Assembly (NCBI GenBank): GCA_046726375.1
Contig: JBKPAJ010000022.1
Location: 104,162-168,161 of the forward strand
From: DASPWV01 sp046726375
GTDB taxonomy: Bacteria > Acidobacteriota > Vicinamibacteria > Vicinamibacterales > UBA2999
Direction of reading: 5' to 3'
Length of the DNA stretch: 64,000 nt
Part shown: in pieces, positions 8,973 through 16,277 of the stretch
Position numbering within the stretch: the first letter of the stretch is position 1
Layout: each line of letters opens with the position of its first letter
Notes under the pieces: generated by a model
Databases searched by the model: none
Told to the model about the DNA's origin: nothing
Seen by the model: the letters and a program-made list of their open reading frames with translations, nothing else
Made by a program: the position numbers and the translations under genes

Positions 8973-11069
8973 ATGAAGGTTTATGACGGCGCCAGCATCC
9001 GCAACGTGGCACTCGTCGGCCACAGCGGCAGCGGCAAAACCCAATTGGTATCCGCACTGCTCTTTACCTCCGGCATGATGAACCGGCTGGGCAGAGTGGA
9101 CGATGGGACGACAACGACCGATTACGACGAAGAAGAAGTCGCGCGCAAACATACCCTCTCCGCCACGCTCGCTTACGCCGAGTGGAACAAAACCAAGATC
9201 AATTTCATCGATACGCCGGGATTCGGGAATTTCTTCAGCGACACGCGCGCGGCGTTGCGCGTGGCCGATGCGGCGCTCGTCGTCATTGACGCCGTCGCGG
9301 GCGTCGAGGTGCAAACGGAGAAGGCGTGGGAGGCCGCCCAGCAGCTGGATCTTCCGCGCATCATCGTGCTCAACCGCCTCGATCGCGAGCGCGCGTCGCT
9401 CGCGCGATCCCTCGACTCGCTGCATCAGGCGCTCGGCCGCACGATCATCCCCATCCAGTTACCGATTGGCGAGGAGAAAGATTTCAAAGGCGTGGTCGAT
9501 CTCGTTTCGATGAAGGCCTACACGTTTGCAACCGACGGCTCGGGCAAGATGACCGAAGGCGCGGTGCCGGCCGAGATGAGCGATGCCACCACGGCGGCTC
9601 GCGACCAGTTGATTGAAATGGTCGCCGAAGCCGACGAAGCGCTGATGGAGAAGTTCTTCGACGCCGGCACGCTCTCACAGGACGAGCTCGTGAGCGGCCT
9701 CAAGAGCGCCACGCACAGCGCCAAGATTTTCCCGCTCGTGTGCACGGCGGGTCTGGCCAATATGGGCGCCCAGACGCTGCTCGATGCGGTGCTCGCCTAC
9801 GCGCCCTCGCCCGCCGATCGCCCGTTCAAGGCGCTTGCTGCGTCAGGAGACGAAGTCTCGAAGCCGGCCGACGACAAGGCGCCGTACGCGGCATTCGTGT
9901 GGAAGACGGTGGCCGATCAATTCGCCGGACGCATCACCATGTTCCGCGTGTATCAGGGTTCTCTGAAGTCGGATACCACGGTGCAGAACGCGACCCAGGG
10001 GACACAGGAGCGCGTCGGCCACCTGGTGGCGATGCAGGGCAAGACGCAGACCAACGTGCCCGAGATTCGCGCCGGCGATCTCGGCGCGGTGGCAAAACTC
10101 AAGGACACGCGCACCAACGACACGATCGCGGACAAAGCGTCCGGGATCACATTCGCGCCGATGACCTTCCCGGAGCCGGTGCTCGCCTATGCGATCGAGC
10201 CGAAGAGCCGCGGCGACGAAGACAAGATCAGCACCTCGATGCATCGCCTCGAGGAAGAAGATCCGACCATTCGCTATTCACGCGATCCGCAGACCCACGA
10301 ATTGCTGCTGGCCGGGCAGGGACAGCTGCACATCGAGGTCACGGTGGCGAAGCTGAAACGGCGGTTCGGCGTCGAGGTCAACCTGAAACCGCCGCGGATT
10401 CCGTACCGCGAAACGATTACGGCGCGCGCCGAAGCGCACGGGCGCCACAAGAAGCAGAGCGGCGGCCACGGCCAGTTCGGCGACTGCAAGATCCGCATGG
10501 AACCGCTGCCGCGCGGCAGCGACTTCGAGTTCGTCGACGAGATCTTCGGCGGCGCCATTCCGCGGCAGTTCATTCCGGCCGTCGAGAAGGGAATCCAGGA
10601 GTCGCGCATGCGCGGCTACCTGGCCGGCTATCCGGTGGTCGATTTCCGGGTGGTGCTGTACGACGGCCAGTACCACGATGTCGACTCCAACGAAATCTCG
10701 TTCAAGACGGCGGGGTGGCTGGCTTTCAAGGACGGAATGTCAAAGGCGCGACCCACGCTACTCGAGCCGATTATGAACGTCGAAGTGTACGCGCCGAGCG
10801 ATTACGCCGGCGACCTGATGGGCGACTTGAACGGGCGGCGCGGGCGCATCAGCGGCATGGACCCGCGCGGACAGATGACGGTGATCAAAGCGCAGGTGCC
10901 GATGGCGGAGATGCTCACCTACGAACAGCACCTCACGTCGGTGACGGGCGGCCGCGGCTCCTACCACATGGAGTTCTCGCACTACGACGAAGTGCCGCAG
11001 CATCAGCAGACTAAGATCATCGCCGCGGCGAAGGCGGAGCGGGGGCAGGAGGCAGCAGAGCCGGCCTAG
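8973..11069 (+). CDS. EF-G-like translational GTPase (EF-G2 type)
   Basis: 698 residues with the whole EF-G domain order (G domain, II, III, IV, V). It is a paralog of the fusA product at 29730-31844. The G1 loop reads GHSGSGKT at 16-23 instead of the AHIDAGKT type, the G3 motif is DTPG at 80-83, and G4 reads NRLD at 134-137 rather than NKMD. These variants are typical of the EF-G-like branch often annotated EF-G2, whose role is not settled; some members bind the ribosome without promoting translocation. The domain IV region GGHGQFGD is retained. A GAGAGGGA site precedes the ATG at 8973. It stands alone between repeat-rich gaps and is not in the ribosomal operon. Confidence 0.9.
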   Translation: MKVYDGASIRNVALVGHSGSGKTQLVSALLFTSGMMNRLGRVDDGTTTTDYDEEEVARKHTLSATLAYAEWNKTKINFIDTPGFGNFFSDTRAALRVADAALVVIDAVAGVEVQTEKAWEAAQQLDLPRIIVLNRLDRERASLARSLDSLHQALGRTIIPIQLPIGEEKDFKGVVDLVSMKAYTFATDGSGKMTEGAVPAEMSDATTAARDQLIEMVAEADEALMEKFFDAGTLSQDELVSGLKSATHSAKIFPLVCTAGLANMGAQTLLDAVLAYAPSPADRPFKALAASGDEVSKPADDKAPYAAFVWKTVADQFAGRITMFRVYQGSLKSDTTVQNATQGTQERVGHLVAMQGKTQTNVPEIRAGDLGAVAKLKDTRTNDTIADKASGITFAPMTFPEPVLAYAIEPKSRGDEDKISTSMHRLEEEDPTIRYSRDPQTHELLLAGQGQLHIEVTVAKLKRRFGVEVNLKPPRIPYRETITARAEAHGRHKKQSGGHGQFGDCKIRMEPLPRGSDFEFVDEIFGGAIPRQFIPAVEKGIQESRMRGYLAGYPVVDFRVVLYDGQYHDVDSNEISFKTAGWLAFKDGMSKARPTLLEPIMNVEVYAPSDYAGDLMGDLNGRRGRISGMDPRGQMTVIKAQVPMAEMLTYEQHLTSVTGGRGSYHMEFSHYDEVPQHQQTKIIAAAKAERGQEAAEPA

Positions 11070-11113
11070 GAGTACGGGGTGTGCAGGGCGAACGCACGGA
11101 AGCCGGATACGTT

Positions 11114-11356
11114 CGCGACATGTGGCGATGTCGCGATTGGCGATGTCGCGATGGAATGTCGCGATCTGTGGATGTGGTGATGTGTCGGGCGATGTGGTGA
11201 TGTGTCGGGCGATGTGGCGATGTGAGGTGGCGATGTGAGACAGCGATGTAACGCGGCGACATCGTTACATCACATCGTTACATCGCCAGACACCTCGCTA
11301 GATCGCAACGTCGTGACATCACATCGCCACATCACTACGTCACGACATCGCCAGAT
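11114..11356. repeat. Family L inverted array (GATGTGGCG units) filling the gap between convergent genes
   Basis: About 240 bases of degenerate 8-9 nt units. The left half reads GATGTGGCG/GATGTCGCG, and the right half (from about 11255) reads the reverse, ACATCGCCACATC. It includes a perfect 20-bp direct repeat at 11171-11190 and 11191-11210. The right end is 8 bases from the stop of the kinase-like gene. No gene is visible in 11070-11364. Confidence 0.85.
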
Positions 11357-11364
11357 GTGCGTCA

Positions 11365-12189
11365 TCACTGATTCGGCCTTGGCGGCCGCTCCCAGTCGAA
11401 GATTCCGTTCCGCGCTTCGAACCATTGCACGATCGCATCGCGCCGCTTGAGCAGCGCGTTGATCTCCGCCGGGCCCAGATAATCCTTCATCGTTTGCGTC
11501 AGCGTTGGCTTGTCGAGCGCCTTGAGTCGCTCGACCACCTTGCGATCGCACTTGGCAAGATTGCCGGGCGCCTTCAGGGCGTCCATCAGGCGGAACGATC
11601 GCGAGTGATCGATCATCCAGATGCGCCAGTCGTTATCGATCAGCAGGTTGCCAAGGTTGCGATCGACGTTGTAAATGAGCTGGTCGAACATCCGCACGTG
11701 CCACATCTGCGCGTTCCACCGCTCCGAATCGGGCGCCTCGATCTTCTTCTTGAAGCGCGCGGTTTCGTCCATCATCACGTCGTCCACCCACCACGTGAAC
11801 GAGCCGTGCTTGCCGTTGTAGCCGCGCTCCACACTGGGGGGAATCATGCCGAGCTCGAGAAGGCGATCGAGACGATAGGCAGCCACGTTGAAGCGCCAGG
11901 TGTCGCGAAAGTTGAACTCGGTCCCGCGATCGCTTTCGAACCTCTGCTTGAACTCGTCGATCGTCTGGATGCTCGCATCGTGCGTGATGTGACCGTCGGA
12001 GAGCGTCGCGCGCAGCGTGTGGGTCACGCCGGTGCTGACGCCTTTGGTGCGCACGACCTTCGCCTTGAGCAGGAACTGTTCTTGTTCGGCGAGAGTTAAC
12101 GCCGGTGCCGGCGTCGTCGCCTGCGGCTGCCCCGCAAGAGACGTCGCCGAGGTGAGGAGTAAGAGCGCGGCGAACAGCACGCGTGCCAT
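11365..12189 (-). CDS. Secreted protein with a kinase-like (PI3K/HipA/Fam20-type) active-site signature
   Basis: 274 residues from the ATG at 12189, which places a signal peptide (MARVLFAALLLLTSATSLAG) at the start. The ATG 54 bases upstream would spoil it. Visible features are a lysine-containing strand (FLLKAKVVRTKG, 40-50), then NVDRNLGNLL at 174-183 and WMIDHSRSF at 191-199. The DRN-x-x-N and following IDH arrangement matches the catalytic Asp/Asn and metal-binding Asp of atypical kinases such as HipA, PI3/4-kinase-like and Fam20C folds. It has no close match that I recognise by name. If active, it would phosphorylate a target outside the cytoplasm. It could also be a catalytically inert fold. 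It is convergent with the EF-G-like gene across the family L array. Confidence 0.55.
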   Translation of the reverse strand: MARVLFAALLLLTSATSLAGQPQATTPAPALTLAEQEQFLLKAKVVRTKGVSTGVTHTLRATLSDGHITHDASIQTIDEFKQRFESDRGTEFNFRDTWRFNVAAYRLDRLLELGMIPPSVERGYNGKHGSFTWWVDDVMMDETARFKKKIEAPDSERWNAQMWHVRMFDQLIYNVDRNLGNLLIDNDWRIWMIDHSRSFRLMDALKAPGNLAKCDRKVVERLKALDKPTLTQTMKDYLGPAEINALLKRRDAIVQWFEARNGIFDWERPPRPNQ

Positions 12190-12249
12190 GGTGCGAAAGC
12201 CTACCGTACAAGACGAACGCCTGGCGATGGAGTTCCCCGCCAAGCGCGG

Positions 12250-12392
12250 TCAGGTGCCAGGTATCAGGCATCAGGTGTCAGGTGTCAGCAGGTCGCAGGT
12301 CGCACCTGGCAGGTGCCAGGTGCCAGCTGGCGTGGCAGGTATCAGGTATCAGAACGCCGCTATCTGGCAGCACCTGATACCTGATACCTGAT
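12250..12392 (-). repeat. Family C inverted array (CAGGTAT/CAGGTGT units) downstream of rplQ
   Basis: Repeated CAGGTRT units with reverse copies. It includes a perfect 17-bp inverted repeat, CAGGTATCAGGTATCAG at 12336-12352 against its complement at 12374-12390 (21-base loop). It begins 8 bases after the rplQ stop. As the last element of the ribosomal cluster it may act as a terminator or processing hairpin, but there is no clear U-run. Confidence 0.85.
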
Positions 12393-12398
12393 CCTCGG

Positions 12399-13004
12399 CT
12401 AAGAGCCGCCAGCCTTTCGCGGTGTCGTGGTCTTCTTCGCCGCTCGACGAGCCGGCTTGGAGGCCTTGGCGCGGTCCTCGGTTTTCCCCGCGTCTTTCTT
12501 GCTGCCGCGAATACTCTGCGCGGCCGCCTTGAGACGCTCCCCGACGCTCTTCTGCTGCTTCGGCGCTCCGCCTTCGGCTTCCTTCGCCGCCTTTTCGGCT
12601 TCGGCCTTCTTTGGATCGAACTCACTGCCGAGGAGTTCGATCTGCGCCACCTCCGCGGCGTCGCCGCGGCGATGACCGAGCTTGAGGATGCGGGTATAGC
12701 CGCCCGGACGTTCCCTGAAACGCGGCGCAAGCTGATCGAACAGCTTGGCGACGACGTCCTCGTTGACGATGTCGCGCATCACGAGTCGGCGTGCCGTCAG
12801 GGTTCGGCCATTGGCTTCGTTCGCCTTTACGCCGCGCTTGGCGATCGTAATCAGGCGCTCCACGAACGGACGCAGCTCCTTGGCCTTGGGTACCGTCGTC
12901 TCGATGCGTTCGTGCCGCAGCAACGCTTCTGCCTGATTGCGCAGTAGCGCGATACGGTGCTCGGTGACGCGACCGAGCTTGCGGTGGGCAACTCTGTGTC
13001 TCAT
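12399..13004 (-). CDS. rplQ: 50S ribosomal protein L17 with long basic C-terminal extension
   Basis: 201 residues. The first 125 or so are ordinary L17 (MRHRVAHRKLGRVTEHRIAL, then the ERIETTVPKAKELRP core), which sits near the exit tunnel. The family is usually 115-130 residues. Here an extra 75-residue Lys/Ala/Glu-rich tail (KKAEAEKAAKEAEGG through TTTPRKAGGS) follows. Last gene of the alpha operon block, 58 bp after rpoA. Confidence 0.96.
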   Translation of the reverse strand: MRHRVAHRKLGRVTEHRIALLRNQAEALLRHERIETTVPKAKELRPFVERLITIAKRGVKANEANGRTLTARRLVMRDIVNEDVVAKLFDQLAPRFRERPGGYTRILKLGHRRGDAAEVAQIELLGSEFDPKKAEAEKAAKEAEGGAPKQQKSVGERLKAAAQSIRGSKKDAGKTEDRAKASKPARRAAKKTTTPRKAGGS

Positions 13005-13025
13005 AGCTTCATTCCAGTATGGCGA

Positions 13026-13065
13026 GTGGGGCTGGTCGACCCGCCCTACCTGCCCAACTTGCCTA
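13026..13065 (-). repeat. Family K short array (GGCAGGTT-type units) at the rpoA stop codon
   Basis: On the coding strand the rpoA TAG is followed by GCAAGTTGGGCAGGTAGGGC. The stop codon lies inside the repeat. A similar array follows the ankyrin gene at 55573-55622. Confidence 0.6.
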
Positions 13066-14049
13066 GTCCTGATTCGCGCCGGCGGGCTGATCGAGCTTCA
13101 TACCGAGGCCCAGGCCCATTGACGACAGAATCTCTTTGATCTCGTTGAGCGACTTGCGCCCGAAGTTCTTGGTCTTGAGCATCTCGGCTTCCGTTTTCTG
13201 CACCAGCTCACGGATGGTCCGGATGTTTGCGTTCTTCAGACAGTTGTACGACCGCACCGAGAGCTCGAGCTCCTCGACGCTCTTGTCGAGATGCTCGTTG
13301 GTCGCCCCGGCATGCGCTGGTTCGGCCCCGCCCTCGCTCGGCTGATCGTCGGCTTCATCCAGGTTGACGAAGATGTTCAAGTGATCGCGTACCAGCTTGG
13401 CGGCCAGCGACACCGCATCGCGCGGCGTCTCCGACCCGTTGGTCCATACATCCAACGTCAGCTTGTCGTAGTCCGTCGTCTGGCCGAGACGCGCGGCTTC
13501 GACGAGATAGTTCACCTTCTTTACCGGCGAGTGAACCGAATCGATCGGGATCCAGCCAATGCCGAGATCCTCGTCGAAGTTCTTGTCCGCCGACACGTAG
13601 CCGCGTCCGCGCTTGATACGGAGCTCCATGTGCAGTTTGCCGCCATCGGAGACCGTCGCAAGGTGCGCATCAGGTTCGAGAATCTCGACGTCGTGATCGA
13701 CTTCGATGTCGCGTGCGCGTACTTCGCCGCCCTTATCGACACGCAGATAGAGTGTCTTCGTGTAATCGACGTGACAGGTCAGCGGAATCTGCTTCAGATT
13801 CAGAATGATGTCGGTCGCGTCTTCCACGACCCCGGGAATGGGCGAGAACTCGTGCAACACGCCGTCGATCTTCACGGCGGTGATCGCCGCACCTTCGATC
13901 GAGGAGAGCAGCACGCGGCGCAGCGCGTTGCCAATCGTGGTGCCGAAGCCGCGTTCGAACGGCTGCGCGTAAAAGCGCCCGTACCGATCGGTGAGCGTTT
14001 CGCGCTCGACTTCAAGCCGCTTCGGTCGCTGAAAACCTTTCCAGAGCAT
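13063..14049 (-). CDS. rpoA: DNA-directed RNA polymerase alpha subunit
   Basis: 328 residues, normal length. The N-terminal dimerisation and beta/beta-prime binding domain (about 1-235, including ERGFGTTIGNALRRVLLSSI) is followed by a Glu/Pro/Ala-rich linker (about 236-262) and the C-terminal DNA- and activator-binding domain with LELSVRSYNCLKNANI and the FGRKSLNEI helix. It lies between rpsD and rplQ, the conserved alpha-operon position. Confidence 0.98.
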   Translation of the reverse strand: MLWKGFQRPKRLEVERETLTDRYGRFYAQPFERGFGTTIGNALRRVLLSSIEGAAITAVKIDGVLHEFSPIPGVVEDATDIILNLKQIPLTCHVDYTKTLYLRVDKGGEVRARDIEVDHDVEILEPDAHLATVSDGGKLHMELRIKRGRGYVSADKNFDEDLGIGWIPIDSVHSPVKKVNYLVEAARLGQTTDYDKLTLDVWTNGSETPRDAVSLAAKLVRDHLNIFVNLDEADDQPSEGGAEPAHAGATNEHLDKSVEELELSVRSYNCLKNANIRTIRELVQKTEAEMLKTKNFGRKSLNEIKEILSSMGLGLGMKLDQPAGANQD

Positions 14050-14061
14050 CGATGTGTCCTT

Positions 14062-14140
14062 TCGCTTACGGGCCGGCAGCCCGGCCTCCAGGCTTGCAGG
14101 TAACGATCACCGCTCGCTCGCTGCAAGCCTGACAAGCTGT
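14062..14140 (-). repeat. Family H-like palindromes in the rpsD-rpoA gap
   Basis: GGGCCGGCAGCCCGGCC near 14070, followed by an inverted pair, CCAGGCTTGCAGG at about 14087 against CTGCAAGCCTG near 14121. It lies between the family B array and the rpoA start. Confidence 0.5.
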
Positions 14141-14157
14141 TGGAGCGGTGGGTGCGA

Positions 14158-14233
14158 ATCAGCTATCAGCTATCAGCTGCCAGCTGTCAGCAAGCGCTTG
14201 CTGAAAGCCGAGAGCTGAACGCTGAAAGCTTCA
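14158..14233 (-). repeat. Family B inverted array (TCAGCTN units) after rpsD
   Basis: Seven-base TCAGCTA/TCAGCTG units and their complements with a short spacer. On the coding strand the array begins 3 bases after the rpsD stop as AGCTTTCAGCGTTCAGC. Confidence 0.9.
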
Positions 14234-14860
14234 TCATTTCGAGTACAACTCCACGATCAGCTGTTCCTGCACCGGCAGATTGATCTGCTCGCGCGTTGGA
14301 ACAGACACGACCTTGCCCGACATCTCGCCCTCGAGCAAGAGCCATTCCGGCACGCCGCGTCCCTTGACCTCTTCAACGGCATGCAGGATCGACGCGTCGT
14401 TGCGACTGCTCTCGCGCACCGTGACAACATCGCCCACTTTCACCGAGTAGGACGGGATGTCGACCTTGCGGCCGTTCACCTGGAAGTGGCCGTGCCGCAC
14501 CAGCTGCCGCGCCTGCGGACGCGAGGTCGCAAAGCCCAGGCGATACACGGCGTTGTCCAACCGCCGCTCGAGCAATTGCAGAAGGGTTTCGCCGGTGATG
14601 CCGCGTGTGCGCTCCGCCTGCTCGAAGTAGCGGCGGAACTGATCTTCCAGCACACCGTAAATACGCTTGACCTTCTGCTTCTCGCGCAGCTGCACACCGT
14701 AGCCGACAAGCTTGGCCTTGCGCGTGCGGCCATGCTGGCCTGGCGGCACGTTGCGCTTTTCAATCGCGCACTTTTCCGTGTAGCAGCGCTCACCCTTGAG
14801 GAACAGTTTCATTCCCTCACGGCGGCACAGTCTGCAGACGGGTCCGTTATATCGAGCCAT
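14234..14860 (-). CDS. rpsD: 30S ribosomal protein S4, zinc-ribbon form
   Basis: 208 residues. S4 nucleates 30S body assembly and binds 16S rRNA. The N-terminal zinc site is intact (Cys 9, 12, 26 and 31), so this is the C-plus form. The S4 RNA-binding domain (LERRLDNAVYRLGFATSRPQ, near 95-115) follows. It lies between rpsK and rpoA. Confidence 0.98.
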   Translation of the reverse strand: MARYNGPVCRLCRREGMKLFLKGERCYTEKCAIEKRNVPPGQHGRTRKAKLVGYGVQLREKQKVKRIYGVLEDQFRRYFEQAERTRGITGETLLQLLERRLDNAVYRLGFATSRPQARQLVRHGHFQVNGRKVDIPSYSVKVGDVVTVRESSRNDASILHAVEEVKGRGVPEWLLLEGEMSGKVVSVPTREQINLPVQEQLIVELYSK

Positions 14861-14878
14861 CTTTTTCTCTGATCCTTG

Positions 14879-14932
14879 TCAGTTCACAGTTCACAGTTCA
14901 CAGTTCAAAGTTCAAAGTTCAGAACTTGTAAC
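14879..14932 (-). repeat. Family A array after rpsK
   Basis: On the coding strand TAA GTTACAAGTTCTGAACTTTG follows rpsK, then AGTTCAC and AGTTCAA-type reverse units. The lead arm is short here and the second arm long, so the array is lopsided compared with other family A copies. Confidence 0.85.
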
Positions 14933-15364
14933 TTACACACGCCGTCTTTTCGGCGGCCTACACCCGTTGTGCGGAATCGGGGTCACGTCGCGGATCGACT
15001 TCACTTCGAGACCCGCGGTTGAGAGCGCACGGATCGCCGATTCGCGGCCGGAGCCCGGCCCCTTGACCAGCACTTCGCAGGAACGCATGCCAAACGCCTT
15101 GGCTGCGTTGGTGGCGTTGAGCGCGGCCTGCGTGGCGGCAAAGGGCGTCCCCTTGCGCGAGCCCTTGAAGCCGATCGCGCCCGCGCTCGACCACGCCACC
15201 ACAGCCCCGTCGGCATCGGTGATCGTCACCAGCGTGTTGTTGAATGACGCCTGAATGTGCACGAACCCGTGGTGCACCACGCGCTTTTCGCCGCGCTTCT
15301 TGAACGTCTTTTTTTTCTTGGTCGGCTTATCCGCGCCGCCACCTTGTGTCTCTGCCTTCGCCAT
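14933..15364 (-). CDS. rpsK: 30S ribosomal protein S11
   Basis: 143 residues. A Lys-rich N-terminal extension (KPTKKKKTFKKRGEKR, about 13-28) precedes the conserved S11 platform fold starting VHIQASFNNTLVTITD. The C-terminal PIPHNGCRPPKRRRV is canonical. Part of the rpmJ-rpsM-rpsK-rpsD-rpoA-rplQ order. Confidence 0.98.
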   Translation of the reverse strand: MAKAETQGGGADKPTKKKKTFKKRGEKRVVHHGFVHIQASFNNTLVTITDADGAVVAWSSAGAIGFKGSRKGTPFAATQAALNATNAAKAFGMRSCEVLVKGPGSGRESAIRALSTAGLEVKSIRDVTPIPHNGCRPPKRRRV

Positions 15365-15388
15365 GTTTGTTCGCTCGCTGTCGATACC

Positions 15389-15474
15389 ATTTCAAAGGTC
15401 AAGATTCAAAGTTCAAATTCTGTTTTCAAAGTCCGTTAACTTTGAACTTTGAACTTTGAACTTTGAACTTGTAA
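15389..15474 (-). repeat. Family A inverted array after rpsM
   Basis: Coding strand: rpsM TAG followed directly by TTACAAGTTCAAAGTTCAAA, a spacer, then the reverse arm of TTTGAA-type units. It is one of the best-preserved copies. Confidence 0.9.
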
Positions 15475-15849
15475 CTACACTGTCTTCTTCTTCGCCACTG
15501 CGCCCTTGCGCGGGCCCTTACGCGTCCGGGCGTTCGTGCGCGTCCGCTGGCCTCGCACCGGCAGATTGCGCCGGTGACGCGCGCCGCGATAGCTGCCGAT
15601 CTCGATGAGCCGTTTGATGTTCATCGAGATTTCCTTGCGCAGATCGCCCTCGACCCCGCCCTGCTCCTCGATCACACGGCTGATCTTGCGGACATCGTCT
15701 TCGCTCAGGTCCTTGACGCGGATATCGGAGGTGACGCCCGCCGACTGAAGAATCAGGTTCGAGCGATGACGGCCAATGCCGTAGATATAGGTCAGCCCGA
15801 TCTCGACCCGCTTGGTTCGCGGGAGATCAACACCTGCAATGCGTGCCAT
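15475..15849 (-). CDS. rpsM: 30S ribosomal protein S13
   Basis: 124 residues, normal. It starts MARIAGVDLPRTKRVEIGLT, has the helix-hairpin region YIYGIGRHRSNLIL and ends in the basic tail that reaches the P-site tRNA (RTNARTRKGPRKGAVAKKK). It contacts S19 and the 50S subunit. Confidence 0.98.
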   Translation of the reverse strand: MARIAGVDLPRTKRVEIGLTYIYGIGRHRSNLILQSAGVTSDIRVKDLSEDDVRKISRVIEEQGGVEGDLRKEISMNIKRLIEIGSYRGARHRRNLPVRGQRTRTNARTRKGPRKGAVAKKKTV

Positions 15850-15863
15850 ATCGTGTTCTCCGA

Positions 15864-15947
15864 GATTTCAGATTGCTGATTGCAGAGGACAGATTGGATT
15901 TATTCAATTGACAATCTGCAATGGCCAATCTGCAATCTGCAATTCCC
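15864..15947 (-). repeat. Family F inverted array (ATTGCAG units) after rpmJ
   Basis: Coding strand: rpmJ TAA then GGGAATTGCAGATTGCAGAT, a spacer, and reverse units CAATCTG/GCAATC. The period is about 7. Confidence 0.85.
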
Positions 15948-16061
15948 TTATCCCTGCCGTTGCTTATGTTTCTGATTCGTGCAGATCACGCGCACCACTC
16001 CGCCGCGCCGCACGATCTTGCACTTGTCGCACATTCTTTTCACCGAAGCTCGAACCTTCAT
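15948..16061 (-). CDS. rpmJ: 50S ribosomal protein L36, zinc form
   Basis: 37 residues read directly from the sequence: it starts MKVRASVKRMCDKCKIVRR and ends TNQKHKQRQG. The zinc ligands Cys 11, Cys 14, Cys 27 and His 32 are present. The ATG overlaps the infA stop by 4 bases. L36 is a late 50S assembly protein. It stands in its classic place between infA and rpsM. Confidence 0.96.
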   Translation of the reverse strand: MKVRASVKRMCDKCKIVRRGGVVRVICTNQKHKQRQG

Positions 16062-16264
16062 GACAACTTCTCCACTACTCTCCCGCGGCTGCGATCTCCC
16101 GGCAGGAGCGCTACGCGAACGCGATCGCCAACCAGTACGCGAATGAAATTGCGGTGCACCGGCTCGCGCAAATGCGCGATCACCTGATGCCCTTCGAGCT
16201 GCACCTTCACCAACTGACTGGGCAGCAGCTCGATGACGATCCCTTCCGCCTCATTCGGTGGCAA
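16058..16264 (-). CDS. infA: Translation initiation factor IF-1 (divergent)
   Basis: 68 residues with an OB fold. The core GIVIELLPSQLVKVQLEGHQ and HRNFIRVLVGDRVRVALLP is recognisable as IF-1 (family norm 71-72). The N-terminus is shortened and starts MPPNEAEG rather than the usual acidic KEDVIEVEG, and the canonical YD near the end is replaced by GDRSRGRVVEKLS. IF-1 blocks the A site during initiation. It lies between map and rpmJ and overlaps rpmJ by 4 bases, which supports the assignment. Confidence 0.85.
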   Translation of the reverse strand: MPPNEAEGIVIELLPSQLVKVQLEGHQVIAHLREPVHRNFIRVLVGDRVRVALLPGDRSRGRVVEKLS

Positions 16265-16277
16265 GGCTAAGCCGTGC

